Shown: positions 26,974-38,621, numbered from the stretch's first letter. The stretch: DNA of 64,000 nucleotides from Neohoeflea coraliihabitans (GCF_019334345.1 NZ_JAHWQX010000001.1:744001-808000); one strand, 5' to 3'. Translations and numbers: made by a program. The notes: generated by a model not told the origin, from the letters alone.

Positions 26974-28820
26974 TTGATCTGATCGCCGAAAACCTTGCCC
27001 CGATCATGTTCGTCTCCGTGATGGCCATGCTTCTGCTGGGCTATCCCGTTGCCTTCACTCTCGCGGCCGGTGGGCTGGCCTATTTCGTCATCGGCGTCGA
27101 GGTCTCGCACCTGTCTCCGGAAATTCGCCTGTTCTGGCCGCTCCTGCAGGCCCACCCCGATCGCATCTACGGCATCATGTACAATGACACGCTGCTGGCG
27201 ATCCCGTTCTTCACCTTCATGGGGCTGATCCTCGAGCGATCGCGCATGGCCGAGGATCTGCTCGATACGATCGGTCAGCTGTTCGGACCGATCCGTGGCG
27301 GTCTCGCCTATGCCGTCATTCTCGTCGGCGCCCTGCTCGCCGCGACCACCGGCGTCGTCGCCGCCTCGGTGATCGCCATGGGCCTGATCTCGCTGCCGAT
27401 CATGACCCGCTATGGCTACAACCAGTCGGTTGCCACCGGCTCCATCGCCGCGTCCGGTACCTTGGCGCAGATCGTTCCGCCCTCGCTGGTGCTGATCGTC
27501 ATGGCCGATCAGCTCGGCCGTTCGGTCGGCGACATGTATGTCGGTGCGCTCTACCCGGCCTTGATCATCATCACGGCTTACTGCCTGTATATTTTCTCGC
27601 TGACGATCTTCAAGCCGCAATGGGTCCCGGCCCTGCCGGTCGAGGCGCGCACCCTGGGCAGCGGCGTGACGTCACTGGTCGCGGTGGTCGCCGGCGCCAT
27701 CGCGCTTCACTACATTTGCTATTATTTCGTCTTCGAAGCATTGCGCTACGAAACGCGTTTTGTCTGGTCCGCTGTCAGCGCAGCGAGTGCGGCCCTGCTT
27801 CTCAGCCTTGCAAATCGCAAGTTCAATCTCGGCATCCTGTCGCGCTTGACCGAAGAAGTGGTGATCGTGCTGATCCCGCCGCTGGCGCTGATCTTTCTCG
27901 TGCTCGGCACGATCTTCCTGGGCATCGCCACACCGACGGAAGGCGGCGCGATGGGCGCTGTCGGCGCACTGGTCCTGGCATTGATCAAGCGCCGGCTCGA
28001 CCTGAAGACCGTCAAGCAGGCCCTCGATTCCACCACCCGCCTCTCGGCCTTCGTAATGTTCATCCTGATCGGCGCCCGCGTCTTCGGGCTGACCTTTTAC
28101 GGCATCAATGGCAATGTCTGGATCGAGGAATTGCTGCTCGCCCTGCCAGGTGGCGAACTTGGCTTTCTGGTGGTGGTCACCATCATCGTCTTCATTCTGG
28201 GCTGCTTTCTCGATTTCTTCGAGATTGCCTTCATCATGGTTCCGCTGCTCGCCCCGGTCGCCGAGACGCTCGGCATCGATCTGATCTGGTTCGGCATCAT
28301 TCTCGGCATCAACCTGCAGACGTCATTTCTGACGCCACCCTTCGGTTTCTCCCTGTTCTACCTGCGGTCCATCGCGCCGACCAAGGAATGGACCGATACG
28401 GCGACTGGACGGGTCCTGCCCGGCATCAAGACGACGGCGATCTACAAGGGGGCGCTGCCCTTTATCGTCATCCAGTTTCTTGTCATTCTCACCGTCATCC
28501 TCTTTCCCGGGCTGGTCACCCACTACAAGGGTGAACCCACGGTGTCCGAGGATATCGAGATCCAGCTGCCAGGCTTTGGAAGCGAGGGCGGCGGCATGAC
28601 TCTGCCGCCCTTTGGCAGCCCCGCGCAACAGGAGGACGGGTCGTCGCCGGGCGGACTTCCCGGCCTGCCATCTTTTGGCTTGCCAGCCCCCTCTGATCCG
28701 CCTGGAGATGCAGATTCGGCTGACGAGACAACGCCGGAGACCTCCGCGGGAGATGGCGCCGATGCGCCGGCGGCCCCGGCACCCTCGATGGATCTGTCGA
28801 CGCCGCCCTCCTTCAACTGA
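26970..28820 (+). CDS. TRAP transporter large permease subunit (DctM-type) with Pro/Gly-rich tail
   Basis: A 616-residue protein starting at GTG 26970 inside the dctQ stop, with AGGAGG upstream. Residues 1-520 hold about twelve or more membrane segments and the DctM motifs FFTFMGLILERSRMAEDLLDTIG, ASGTLAQIVPPSLVLIVM and GIATPTEGGAMGAVGALV, with an extra inserted membrane region near residues 215-300 that is typical of the mannitol/chloroaromatic-type large permeases. From about residue 521 a soluble tail follows, rich in Pro, Gly and acidic residues (LPPFGSP, LPGLPSFGLPAP, DADSADETTPETSAGDGADA), without known domain. It ends at a bidirectional terminator. Confidence 0.92.
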   Translation: MIDLIAENLAPIMFVSVMAMLLLGYPVAFTLAAGGLAYFVIGVEVSHLSPEIRLFWPLLQAHPDRIYGIMYNDTLLAIPFFTFMGLILERSRMAEDLLDTIGQLFGPIRGGLAYAVILVGALLAATTGVVAASVIAMGLISLPIMTRYGYNQSVATGSIAASGTLAQIVPPSLVLIVMADQLGRSVGDMYVGALYPALIIITAYCLYIFSLTIFKPQWVPALPVEARTLGSGVTSLVAVVAGAIALHYICYYFVFEALRYETRFVWSAVSAASAALLLSLANRKFNLGILSRLTEEVVIVLIPPLALIFLVLGTIFLGIATPTEGGAMGAVGALVLALIKRRLDLKTVKQALDSTTRLSAFVMFILIGARVFGLTFYGINGNVWIEELLLALPGGELGFLVVVTIIVFILGCFLDFFEIAFIMVPLLAPVAETLGIDLIWFGIILGINLQTSFLTPPFGFSLFYLRSIAPTKEWTDTATGRVLPGIKTTAIYKGALPFIVIQFLVILTVILFPGLVTHYKGEPTVSEDIEIQLPGFGSEGGGMTLPPFGSPAQQEDGSSPGGLPGLPSFGLPAPSDPPGDADSADETTPETSAGDGADAPAAPAPSMDLSTPPSFN

Positions 28821-28846
28821 GGACGGCCCGCCGGCCATCGCAGCAC

Positions 28847-28883
28847 AAAAAACCCCGGAGCGCGGTCTGCGCTCCGGGGTTTT
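28847..28883. terminator. Bidirectional terminator between dctM and takP-like genes
   Basis: AAAACCCCGGAGCGC (28849-28863) pairs perfectly over 15 bp with GCGCTCCGGGGTTTT (28869-28883) around a 5-base loop. T-runs result on both strands, serving the convergent dctM and takP-like genes. Confidence 0.92.
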
Positions 28884-28901
28884 CATCTGAAGTCCGGCCG
28901 A

Positions 28902-30011
<1,110 letters not shown>

Positions 30012-30205
30012 TTACCTCCCTGTACACGTTGTAAAGCCGGCTGGAGCACCCCAACCGCGCTTCATGCCGAGGGAGAAAATCATCAGTTGCTTGAACTTGC
30101 AAGGTACAGGCAGAAAGAAAATATAAGCAAGAAACAGATGGTTAGCGGCGACTTTCCTTTGCCGAACACGCCAGGGTCAATTTGCCGATACTGTTCTCCG
30201 GCCAC

Positions 30206-30237
30206 AAAAAACGGGCCGCCTTTTGCAAAGCGGCCCG
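30206..30237 (-). terminator. Intrinsic terminator of takP-like copy 2
   Basis: CGGGCCGC (30212-30219) pairs with GCGGCCCG (30230-30237); the inner CTTT/AAAG may add pairs. AAAAAA at 30206-30211 gives a T-run on the minus strand. It separates the two binding-protein genes into own transcription units. Confidence 0.8.
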
Positions 30238-30267
30238 CCCATGGTCATTCGAGATGGAGCTGTTTGA

Positions 30268-31731
<1,464 letters not shown>

Positions 31732-32502
31732 ATGCAAAACGGTGTCGTTGCCATCCCCGCGGATATTCGCGAATTCGAGGGTTACGTCTGGCAGGCGGCC
31801 CCCGAACAATACGTTCAGGCCGCCATTCGCGGTTCCGGAGTACAGCCGCTGATTGTTCCGGCGCTCGAGGTTGGCTTTGACGCCGATCAGGTGCTCGATC
31901 GCGTTGACGGTCTGCTGATCAGCGGCTCACGCACCAATGTCCATCCGAGCCATTACGGGATCAAAGCAACAGAGGGGCATGGCCCGTTCGACCCGGCCCG
32001 CGATGCAACCAGCATGGCGATGATCCGCCGCGCCATCGAGCGTGGTCTGCCGTTGCTCGCCATCTGCCGCGGCATTCAGGAACTCAATGTGGCGCTCGGG
32101 GGCACGCTCGCCAATGAGATCCAGGAGCTGCCCGGCCGCTCTGACCACCGCAAACCCGAGGTCCCCGACCGTGACGAAGCCTTTGCGGTCCGCCATCCGA
32201 TTGCCGTGCAGCCCGGCGGGTGTCTCGCCGCCATTCTCGAAGATGAAAAGCCGATGGTGAACTCGCTTCACCGGCAGGGAATATCAGACCTCGCGCCGCG
32301 CCTGACAGTCGAAGCGCTGGCCGAGGATGAGACGATCGAAGCCGTCAGCGTCATTGATGCGCCCGGTTTCGCGCTCGGTGTGCAATGGCACCCCGAATAC
32401 TGGGTGGGAACCGATCCCACATCCGACAAGATTTTCCAGGCTTTCGGCGCCGCCGTGCGTCGCTGGCGCCTCGAAGCCCGGCCGATGCAGGCGGCGGAAT
32501 AG
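31732..32502 (+). CDS. Class I glutamine amidotransferase-like, gamma-glutamyl-GABA hydrolase family
   Basis: A 256-residue protein of the peptidase C26/PuuD family. The nucleophile Cys is in LAICRGIQELNVALGGTL near residue 113, the His-Glu pair in GVQWHPEYWVGTD, and NSLHRQGI is also conserved. PuuD hydrolyses gamma-glutamyl-GABA in putrescine breakdown; related proteins act on other gamma-glutamyl compounds. Only this gene of the pathway is here, so the substrate is uncertain, although an ornithine/lysine decarboxylase gene lies 7 kb away. AGGACC lies upstream of the ATG. Confidence 0.85.
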   Translation: MQNGVVAIPADIREFEGYVWQAAPEQYVQAAIRGSGVQPLIVPALEVGFDADQVLDRVDGLLISGSRTNVHPSHYGIKATEGHGPFDPARDATSMAMIRRAIERGLPLLAICRGIQELNVALGGTLANEIQELPGRSDHRKPEVPDRDEAFAVRHPIAVQPGGCLAAILEDEKPMVNSLHRQGISDLAPRLTVEALAEDETIEAVSVIDAPGFALGVQWHPEYWVGTDPTSDKIFQAFGAAVRRWRLEARPMQAAE

Positions 32503-32563
32503 GCGCGGGCCGTGCGCCTTGCCATTTTGGCAATTGGTATCGGACAAACTTGCTCCGCCGGCC

Positions 32564-33535
32564 TCAGCTGTTGCGGTTCAGGCTGCGTGTCTCGCTGACC
32601 GGGGTCAGGGCTGCCCCGCCCGAAAACCAGGAAACGAGATTGTCGACGAGCAGGTCACCCATGGCGTTGCGGGTCGGCACCGAGGCCGAAGCCACATGCG
32701 GCAACAGGCACGCATTGTCGAGCGCCATCAGCGCCCGCGGAACCCGCGGTTCATCCGCGAACACATCGAGACCGGCAGCAGCAATCGTTTCGTCTTCGAG
32801 CGCCTTGATCAGCGCCGGCTCATCCACCGTGGTGCCGCGTCCGACATTGATGAACACCCCATTCTCCCCCAGCGCCGCGAACACTTCCGCGCCAACCGCT
32901 TTTTCCGTACTTTCGCCGCCTGGCACCACGCAAATCAACAGATCCACCGCTTCTGCCAGATCCCGCAACGTTGCGTGATAGGGATAGGCGACATCCGCAC
33001 GTTGCGTACGGTTGTGATAATGCACCGGAATCCCGAAACCCTCGAGCCGGCGGGCGATCGCAAGCCCAATGCGCCCAAGACCGAAAATTCCCGCCGTGCG
33101 TCCGCGCAATGTCAGCGGAGTGAGGGGAAAAGCGCCCTCTTTTAACCAGCGTCCGGACCGCAGCCAGGCCTCCGCTTGCGGCAGACGACGCAGCGTGTTG
33201 AGCACGAGGCCGATTGTCGTATCGGCGACCTCATCTGACAGGACGTCGGGTGTATATGTGACCATCACGCCGCGCCTCGCCGCATGCGCGGCATCGACCG
33301 CGTCATAGCCGACACCGAAATTGCCGATGATTTCCAATCGATCGAACGCATCGATGAAAGGCGCCGATATTTCGGTCATCGCGGCGATGCCGCGGACCCG
33401 CCGGCGATCATGCGGCTGCACCAGCGAGGCATCCGCAGTCTCGATCGAGATGCAATTGAACTCGGATTGCACGCGCTGACGCACATGCGCATTAATCCGT
33501 CCCGGGATCAGGATGGTGGGCCTCGCCTCGTCCAT
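32564..33535 (-). CDS. D-2-hydroxyacid dehydrogenase (GhrB/glyoxylate reductase-like)
   Basis: A 323-residue NAD(P)-dependent enzyme. GNFGVGYDAVDAAHAARRGVMV precedes the nucleotide-binding GIFGLGRIGLAIARRLEGFG (residues about 148-167); catalytic Arg is in NVGRGTTVDEPAL, Glu in GLDVFADEP and His in LLPHVASAS. Family members reduce glyoxylate, hydroxypyruvate or 2-ketogluconate. A conserved HNRTQR after the Rossmann loop suggests NADP preference. It starts one base after the stop of the LacI-type regulator gene, forming a two-gene operon; the regulator probably responds to the substrate or a sugar acid. Confidence 0.9.
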   Translation of the reverse strand: MDEARPTILIPGRINAHVRQRVQSEFNCISIETADASLVQPHDRRRVRGIAAMTEISAPFIDAFDRLEIIGNFGVGYDAVDAAHAARRGVMVTYTPDVLSDEVADTTIGLVLNTLRRLPQAEAWLRSGRWLKEGAFPLTPLTLRGRTAGIFGLGRIGLAIARRLEGFGIPVHYHNRTQRADVAYPYHATLRDLAEAVDLLICVVPGGESTEKAVGAEVFAALGENGVFINVGRGTTVDEPALIKALEDETIAAAGLDVFADEPRVPRALMALDNACLLPHVASASVPTRNAMGDLLVDNLVSWFSGGAALTPVSETRSLNRNS

Positions 33536-33536
33536 G

Positions 33537-34556
33537 TCAGTCCTTTTTCAACGGCGCCGTCGATTGGCGGATACGCATTTCCGGCTTGATCAGGTGCAAG
33601 CCGTTGGCCTCGCTTGAGCCGTTCAGCTTGTCGAGCAGTGCCCGTGCCGCCGAACGACCGACCTCGGCTTGCCCGTTCCACACCGTGGTCAGTGCCGGCG
33701 TGGCGATCGCCGCCTCTTCGAGATCGTCATAGCCGGTGACAGAAATATCGCGACCCGCCACAAGCCCCGCTCTTGAGACGCCGTTCATCAGCCCGATGGC
33801 GACCAGATCATTCCAGCACACGGCGGCTGTCGGCTTTTGCGGCATTGACAGGAAATTGACCGCCGCCTCGAAGCCACCCTGCTTGGTGCGCGGTCCGGGG
33901 ATCCTGAGGCCCGGGTCCACTTCGATACCGGCCTTGAGCAGCGCATTGACATAGCCCTGATACCGGTCCCGGCCGGTCGAGGTCTGGTCGGTGCCCCCAA
34001 TCATGGCAATGACCCGGTGCCCGAGGCTGATCAGATGATTGGTCGCCAGCGCAATCCCGTAGCTGTCATCACCGCGAAACGTCGGAACATCAAGTTCCGG
34101 CACCTGCCGCGCGATGAGGATGGCCGGCATGCCATTGTCTTCCGCGAGCTTGATGTCCGCCACCGGTGTGTCGATCGCCGGCGACATGATCACGCCGTCG
34201 CCGCCCAGTTGCAGCAGCGTCTCGATAAAATTGCGCTGCTTGTCGACGGAATCGTAATGATTGGAAAGAATGAAGGTCTGCCGGCTGCGATCGAGTTCGG
34301 TCTCGATTGCGCGCAGGATCTCGGCATAGAACGGGTTCATGATGTCATGCACGACGACACCGACGATGCCCGAGCGCGAAGTGCGCAGGCTGGCGGCGCG
34401 GCGATTGTAGATATAGCCGAGTTCGACAGCCTTTTCCTTGACCCGTTCGCGCGTCGCATCGGCCACCAGCGGGCTATCGCGAAGCGCCAGAGAAACAGTT
34501 GCTGTCGACAGGCCGAGCGTTTCCGCGATCGTCGACAGTTTCACCTTTTGCGCCAC
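33537..34556 (-). CDS. LacI family transcriptional regulator
   Basis: About 339 residues. The HTH is at the N terminus (KLSTIAETLGLSTATVSLALRDSPLVADATRERVKEKAVELGYIYNRRAASLRTSRSGIVGVVV), followed by a periplasmic-binding-protein-like sensor domain (PFYAEILRAIETELDRS, DGVIMSPAI, HRVIAMIGG, WNDLVAIGLMNG). The start GTG at 34556 follows GGGGG and gives the usual family start; an ATG at 34601 is without support. One base separates its stop from the dehydrogenase start. A perfect AT-rich dyad 45 bases upstream is a likely operator. Confidence 0.9.
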   Translation of the reverse strand: MAQKVKLSTIAETLGLSTATVSLALRDSPLVADATRERVKEKAVELGYIYNRRAASLRTSRSGIVGVVVHDIMNPFYAEILRAIETELDRSRQTFILSNHYDSVDKQRNFIETLLQLGGDGVIMSPAIDTPVADIKLAEDNGMPAILIARQVPELDVPTFRGDDSYGIALATNHLISLGHRVIAMIGGTDQTSTGRDRYQGYVNALLKAGIEVDPGLRIPGPRTKQGGFEAAVNFLSMPQKPTAAVCWNDLVAIGLMNGVSRAGLVAGRDISVTGYDDLEEAAIATPALTTVWNGQAEVGRSAARALLDKLNGSSEANGLHLIKPEMRIRQSTAPLKKD

Positions 34557-34600
34557 GCAGGGTCCCCCTGGGCCAGCCTGTGACGGGGGCCCGTTCAACA

Positions 34601-34619
34601 TTTTAAAGTCTGTTTAAAA
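34601..34619. promoter_or_regulatory. Candidate operator of the LacI-type regulator
   Basis: TTTTAAA-GTCTG-TTTAAAA is a perfect 7-bp inverted repeat with 5-base centre, about 45 bases upstream of the LacI-type gene start. LacI regulators often bind such dyads in their own promoter, though the usual central CG pair is missing. Confidence 0.4.
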
Positions 34620-34693
34620 AATTCAGGGTCGGCTGGCAATCGCGTTGTCAGCCACGCCGTCCCGGCCGTGACGAACACCCGCTCTGCAAATGC

Positions 34694-35254
34694 TCATGGC
34701 GCCCGGCCCGTTTTTTCTGCCTCGCCATCCACTTTCGGCTCAGCCTCTTGCCCTTCTGACCGTATGGATGCGCCCGCCAGATTCATGTCGATCACCGCCA
34801 GACTGTCGAGCAGCCGCCTGATGTCCTTATTCTTCAGCCCTGTGAGCGCAAGCGCCGCGGTCTCCTTCTGGGCAGCTTCGATGGCGGAGATTTTCCCTTT
34901 GCCCTGCTCCGTCAACTCGATCAGCGTCAAGCGCCCATCCTCGGGCGACACCGCGCGCCGCACCAGTCCCTGGGCGGCGAGGCGTGTTATGCTGCGGGTC
35001 AATGTCGGCGCTCTCACGCCGAGCATCTGTGCCAAAGCACCCGCTGTCTGGCTGCCCTTTTGCGCGAGCGCCAGCATCAGTTGATCCTGGCCCGCATAGA
35101 GCCCGTGCGCCGAAAGGCACTGGTTCAGCGTCGTGCGGCTGCTGCGCGCCACCTGCGCGATCGCGGCAAGCACGGCGCCCGCGCGCGCATCTCGTCCGGT
35201 GTTTATGCCAGCCGTCGCGGCTTTCTTTTCACCGCGCTTCCGGTTCTTCTTCAT
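34694..35254 (-). CDS. MarR family transcriptional regulator
   Basis: About 186 residues. A basic N-terminal extension (MKKNRKRGEKKAA) precedes the winged-helix domain: LNQCLSAHGLYAGQDQLMLALAQKGSQTAGALAQMLGVRAPTLTRSITRLAAQGLVRRAVSPEDGRLTLIELTEQG. The DGR wing and following ELTEQGKG are typical. The C-terminal tail is acidic. MarR proteins usually repress nearby efflux or catabolic genes in response to aromatic or oxidative signals; the ligand is unknown. The ATG at 35254 was chosen over 35284; neither has a strong site. Divergent from the cobW-like gene. Confidence 0.85.
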   Translation of the reverse strand: MKKNRKRGEKKAATAGINTGRDARAGAVLAAIAQVARSSRTTLNQCLSAHGLYAGQDQLMLALAQKGSQTAGALAQMLGVRAPTLTRSITRLAAQGLVRRAVSPEDGRLTLIELTEQGKGKISAIEAAQKETAALALTGLKNKDIRRLLDSLAVIDMNLAGASIRSEGQEAEPKVDGEAEKTGRAP

Positions 35255-35454
35255 ATCCGCCAATCCCGCTGCCTCCCGCCGCATGCCGTTGCGCCAACAC
35301 GCCCATCAAATCTGCACCGAAGGCCCGCCCATAAGGACCCGCCAGAAGCGGCTTCGACCTCCTTCGAGCAAAACCGATGCCAGCGCGCTGGCGCAATGCC
35401 GGCCCAGACCCTATATGGAAGCGGCAAATTTCCCGTTACCGAGGCAGATCGTTC

Positions 35455-36525
35455 ATGAGCCAAGGCCCCGCCCCTGTTCCCGTCACCGTACTCACCGGCT
35501 ATCTCGGCGCGGGCAAGACCACGCTTCTCAACCGGATTCTCTCAGCATCGCACGGCAAGCGCTATGCCGTCATCGTCAACGAGTTCGGCGAGATCGGCAT
35601 CGACAATGATCTCATCATTGAATCCGATGAAGAGATCTACGAGATGAACAATGGCTGCGTCTGCTGCACGGTGCGCGGCGATCTTGTGCGCGTCGTCGAG
35701 GGCCTGATGCGCCGGCCCGGCCGCTTCGATGCCATTATCGTCGAGACAACCGGACTCGCCGATCCGGCTCCGGTCGCCCAGACTTTCTTCATGGATGAAG
35801 AGGTGCGCGCCAAGACCCGGCTTGATGCCGTCGTGGCGCTTGTCGATGCGCACCACCTGCCCGATCGCTTGCAGGACAGCGCCGAGGCCGAGGATCAGAT
35901 CGCTTTTGCCGATGTCATCGTTCTCAACAAGACCGACCTCGTCGATTCCGAGAAATTGGCCAGCGTCGAGGCGACCATTCGGGCCATCAACCCCTCGGCC
36001 CGCATTCACCACGCCAGCCGCGCCGACGTGCCGCTTGAGGCCGTGCTCGACCGCGGCACCTTCGATCTGCAGCGCGCCCTCGACAATGACCCGCAGTTTC
36101 TCGACCATGATGATCCGGGCCACATCTGCGGACCCGCCTGCGAGCATGGAGACGGGCACGATCATCACCACGACCATGATCACCACCACCACGACGGCCA
36201 CAATCATGCCGAACCGGCAAAGATTCATGACGTCACGGTGCAGTCGATCAGCCTGCGGGCCGGTCCGCTCGATCCGAAAAAGTTCTTTCCGTGGATCGAA
36301 AAGATCACCCAGATCGACGGGCCGAAGATCCTGCGGCTGAAGGGGATCATCGCGCTTGACGGCGATGCCGAGCGATATGTCATCCAGGGCGTCCACATGA
36401 TTGTCGAGGGCGACCATCAGCGGGAGTGGAAAGAGGGTGAAGAGCGCCAGAGCCGCATTGTCTTCATCGGTCGCGATCTCGATCGTGACAAGCTCGAGCG
36501 CACCTTCATGGCTTGCCAGGCCTGA
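35455..36525 (+). CDS. CobW/COG0523 family GTP-dependent metallochaperone
   Basis: A 356-residue G3E-family GTPase. Walker A is GYLGAGKTT (15-23), the metal-binding CXCC motif is Cys68-Val-Cys70-Cys71 in NNGCVCCTV, Walker B and switch parts are ETTGLADPAP, and the base-recognition motif is NKTDL. A His-rich loop (HDHHHDHDHHHHDGHNH) lies near residues 222-245, followed by the C-terminal CobW_C domain (VQSISLRAGPLDPKKF). These features fit zinc-type ZNG1/ZigA chaperones more than cobalamin synthesis, and no cobalamin genes are adjacent. One-base overlap (TGATG) with the following WD40 gene indicates an operon. Confidence 0.9.
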   Translation: MSQGPAPVPVTVLTGYLGAGKTTLLNRILSASHGKRYAVIVNEFGEIGIDNDLIIESDEEIYEMNNGCVCCTVRGDLVRVVEGLMRRPGRFDAIIVETTGLADPAPVAQTFFMDEEVRAKTRLDAVVALVDAHHLPDRLQDSAEAEDQIAFADVIVLNKTDLVDSEKLASVEATIRAINPSARIHHASRADVPLEAVLDRGTFDLQRALDNDPQFLDHDDPGHICGPACEHGDGHDHHHDHDHHHHDGHNHAEPAKIHDVTVQSISLRAGPLDPKKFFPWIEKITQIDGPKILRLKGIIALDGDAERYVIQGVHMIVEGDHQREWKEGEERQSRIVFIGRDLDRDKLERTFMACQA

Positions 36526-37514
36526 TGCCGACCGTCGCGCCGCTCGATCTTGACGGCCATGTCCTGGCTGCTGCCTTTCTCGGCGACGTCCCGGTGTACG
36601 GGGTGGCCGACGGCACCGTCGTTCGGCTCGACCATGGCATCCACCGGCACGAGCTGCATGATGGTCTCCTGGCCGCTGCCGTCAGCCCGGACGGCGACCG
36701 CCTGATCAGCGGCGGCGAGGACGGCAAGGTAATGACCCTTTCGGCCGACGGCATGCTCACCGAGATCCGCGGCCCGGCCCGCAAATGGGTCAATGCCGTC
36801 GCTTTCGGGCCCCGTGGCACCGTCGCCTGGTCCGAAGGACGCGCGGCGACGGTGCTGACTGCCGACGGCACACACCGTGAATTCTCGGAGCCGCGCACCA
36901 TCGAGGGACTGGCCTTCGCGCCGAAGGGGCTGCGCATAGCGCTGGCCCGCTACAACGGCGTGTCGCTGGCCTTCGTCGCCGGCAACGCTGCCCCGCTTGA
37001 TCTGGAGTGGAAGGGGGCGCATTCGGCGGTCACCTTCAGCCCTGACAATCGTTTCCTCGTCACCACCATGCAGGAAAATGCCCTGCATGGCTGGAAGCTT
37101 GACGGCAAGCATGGCGACGAAGCACGCCATATGCGCATGACCGGCTATCCGGCGAAAATCCGCTCCTTTTCCTGGTCAAAAAAGGGGCATTGGCTTGTCA
37201 CCTCCGGCGCACCCTCGGCGATTGCCTGGCCTTTTCAGGGCAAGGACGGACCGATGGGGAAAGCGCCGATGGAGCTTGGCCTGCGCAGTGACACCATGGT
37301 CACTTCGGTCGCCTGTCATCCGCGTGAGGAACTGGTGGCCATCGGCTATGCCGACGGCATGGTGCTCGCCGTGCGGCTTGCCGATTCAAAGGAAGCCTTG
37401 CTGCGCCGGCCCGGCAAGGGCGCCATATCGATGCTGGCCTGGAACCCGGCCGGCCGGCTGCTCGCCTTTGCTTCGGAAGCCGGTGATTGCGGCGTCATCG
37501 ATATTGCCGGCTAA
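36525..37514 (+). CDS. WD40 repeat protein coupled to the CobW-type gene
   Basis: A 329-residue beta-propeller protein of about seven WD40 units (for example LLAAAVSPDGDRLISGGEDGKVMTL, WVNAVAFGPRGTVAWSEGRAATVL, AHSAVTFSPDNRFLVTTMQENALHGW, VTSVACHPREELVAIGYADGMVLAV, AISMLAWNPAGRLLAFASEAGDCGVIDIAG). No signal peptide or membrane segment is visible, so it is probably cytoplasmic. In rhizobia a WD40 gene often follows this CobW-type gene, which implies cooperation in metal delivery; this is inference. Its ATG overlaps the cobW-type stop by one base. Confidence 0.85.
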   Translation: MPTVAPLDLDGHVLAAAFLGDVPVYGVADGTVVRLDHGIHRHELHDGLLAAAVSPDGDRLISGGEDGKVMTLSADGMLTEIRGPARKWVNAVAFGPRGTVAWSEGRAATVLTADGTHREFSEPRTIEGLAFAPKGLRIALARYNGVSLAFVAGNAAPLDLEWKGAHSAVTFSPDNRFLVTTMQENALHGWKLDGKHGDEARHMRMTGYPAKIRSFSWSKKGHWLVTSGAPSAIAWPFQGKDGPMGKAPMELGLRSDTMVTSVACHPREELVAIGYADGMVLAVRLADSKEALLRRPGKGAISMLAWNPAGRLLAFASEAGDCGVIDIAG

Positions 37515-37538
37515 GCACTCCTTGCGCTGGCCGGCGGA

Positions 37539-38621
37539 TCACTCCGCGGCAAGCGGTCCGCGCGCCAAGGCCTGCTCTCGAAATTCACGCGGGCTGATCC
37601 CGACCCGTTCGCGAAAGGCCCGGTTGAACGGCGCCAGCGAGGCATAGCCAAGTCGGAAGGCGTGCTGCACGATTTGTTCGCGCGCTTCCTGCGGGTCGGC
37701 GAGCCGCCGCTTTGCCTCGTTGATGCGGTAGTCATTCACGAAGGCCGAGAAATTGCGATAGCCGAGACCCTTGTTGATTAGCCGGCGCAAACGGTGTTCC
37801 GGGATCTCGAGCCGCTCACCGAGCCCGCCGATGGTCAGGCCGGGTTCGAGATACAGCCCGCTTTCCATCGCCGCCACCACGCTCTCGAGCTCCAACCGAT
37901 CGGCCGCAGCCAGTTCGGCATCGGCCGGCGTGCGTGCCGTCCCGGTCGGGCGCAGCACCATGGCATGCTTGATGCTCGTCAGCCAGAAACCGAAGCCGAC
38001 CGCCAGCAGAAAGAAAACCGCGGCATAGCCGGCGCACAGCAGCTCGGCGGCCGCTCCGCCAATATCGACAAGCTCCAGCACGATCACCAGAAGCGTGAAT
38101 GGCGGCACGGTGAATGACAGGGCGCGCCGGAACGTGCGCCGCGCCGGCACCAGATCGCTGGCCGAGTCCGTCAGCGCCAACCGGATCAAAAGAACGAGCA
38201 GAGCCGCATCGAACAGCGCCAAAGCGCCCCCGAATGCCGCGCCGATGCGCTCGCCGCCAAGGGCGAACCCTGCCACCAGCGGCAGCACCACAGCAAGCGG
38301 CCACAGGGTCGCCACGCGCCATCGGTAATGGTCATCAAACAGCGCCAGCGCGAACCACCACAGCGCCACGAAGTGGAACTGCTGCAACAAGGCGGCCAGC
38401 CAGGCCGGCAGTTCCATCGCGACGGTCGAAGCAGGAATGTTGATCATCGCTTCGATAATGCCGGTGCCACAAAACAGCAGTCCGGCAATGGTCACGGGAC
38501 TGCGCGGCAAGCGCGTCAGGTGGATGATCAACAGAAGCAGAATAGCGACCGTGCCGCCGCGAAACATCAGATCGGTGAGCGCAACGAGCGAGATCGGCGC
38601 GGGCGAAAGGGCTGCATCCAT
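37539..38621 (-). CDS. AraC family regulator with N-terminal membrane domain
   Basis: About 360 residues. The first 230 contain about seven hydrophobic helices (for example GGTVAILLLLIIHLT, FVALWWFALALF, LLCAGYAAVFFLLAVGFGFWL), followed by a C-terminal AraC-type double HTH: LTIGGLGERLEIPEHRLRRLINKGLGYRNFSAFVNDYRINEAKRRLAD and IVQHAFRLGYASLAPFNRAFRERVGISPREFRE. It therefore senses from the inner membrane and binds DNA at its C terminus. GGAGG lies six bases before the ATG at 38621; an upstream start at 38657 or 38633 is less likely. Target genes unknown; no obvious partner is adjacent. Confidence 0.88.
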   Translation of the reverse strand: MDAALSPAPISLVALTDLMFRGGTVAILLLLIIHLTRLPRSPVTIAGLLFCGTGIIEAMINIPASTVAMELPAWLAALLQQFHFVALWWFALALFDDHYRWRVATLWPLAVVLPLVAGFALGGERIGAAFGGALALFDAALLVLLIRLALTDSASDLVPARRTFRRALSFTVPPFTLLVIVLELVDIGGAAAELLCAGYAAVFFLLAVGFGFWLTSIKHAMVLRPTGTARTPADAELAAADRLELESVVAAMESGLYLEPGLTIGGLGERLEIPEHRLRRLINKGLGYRNFSAFVNDYRINEAKRRLADPQEAREQIVQHAFRLGYASLAPFNRAFRERVGISPREFREQALARGPLAAE

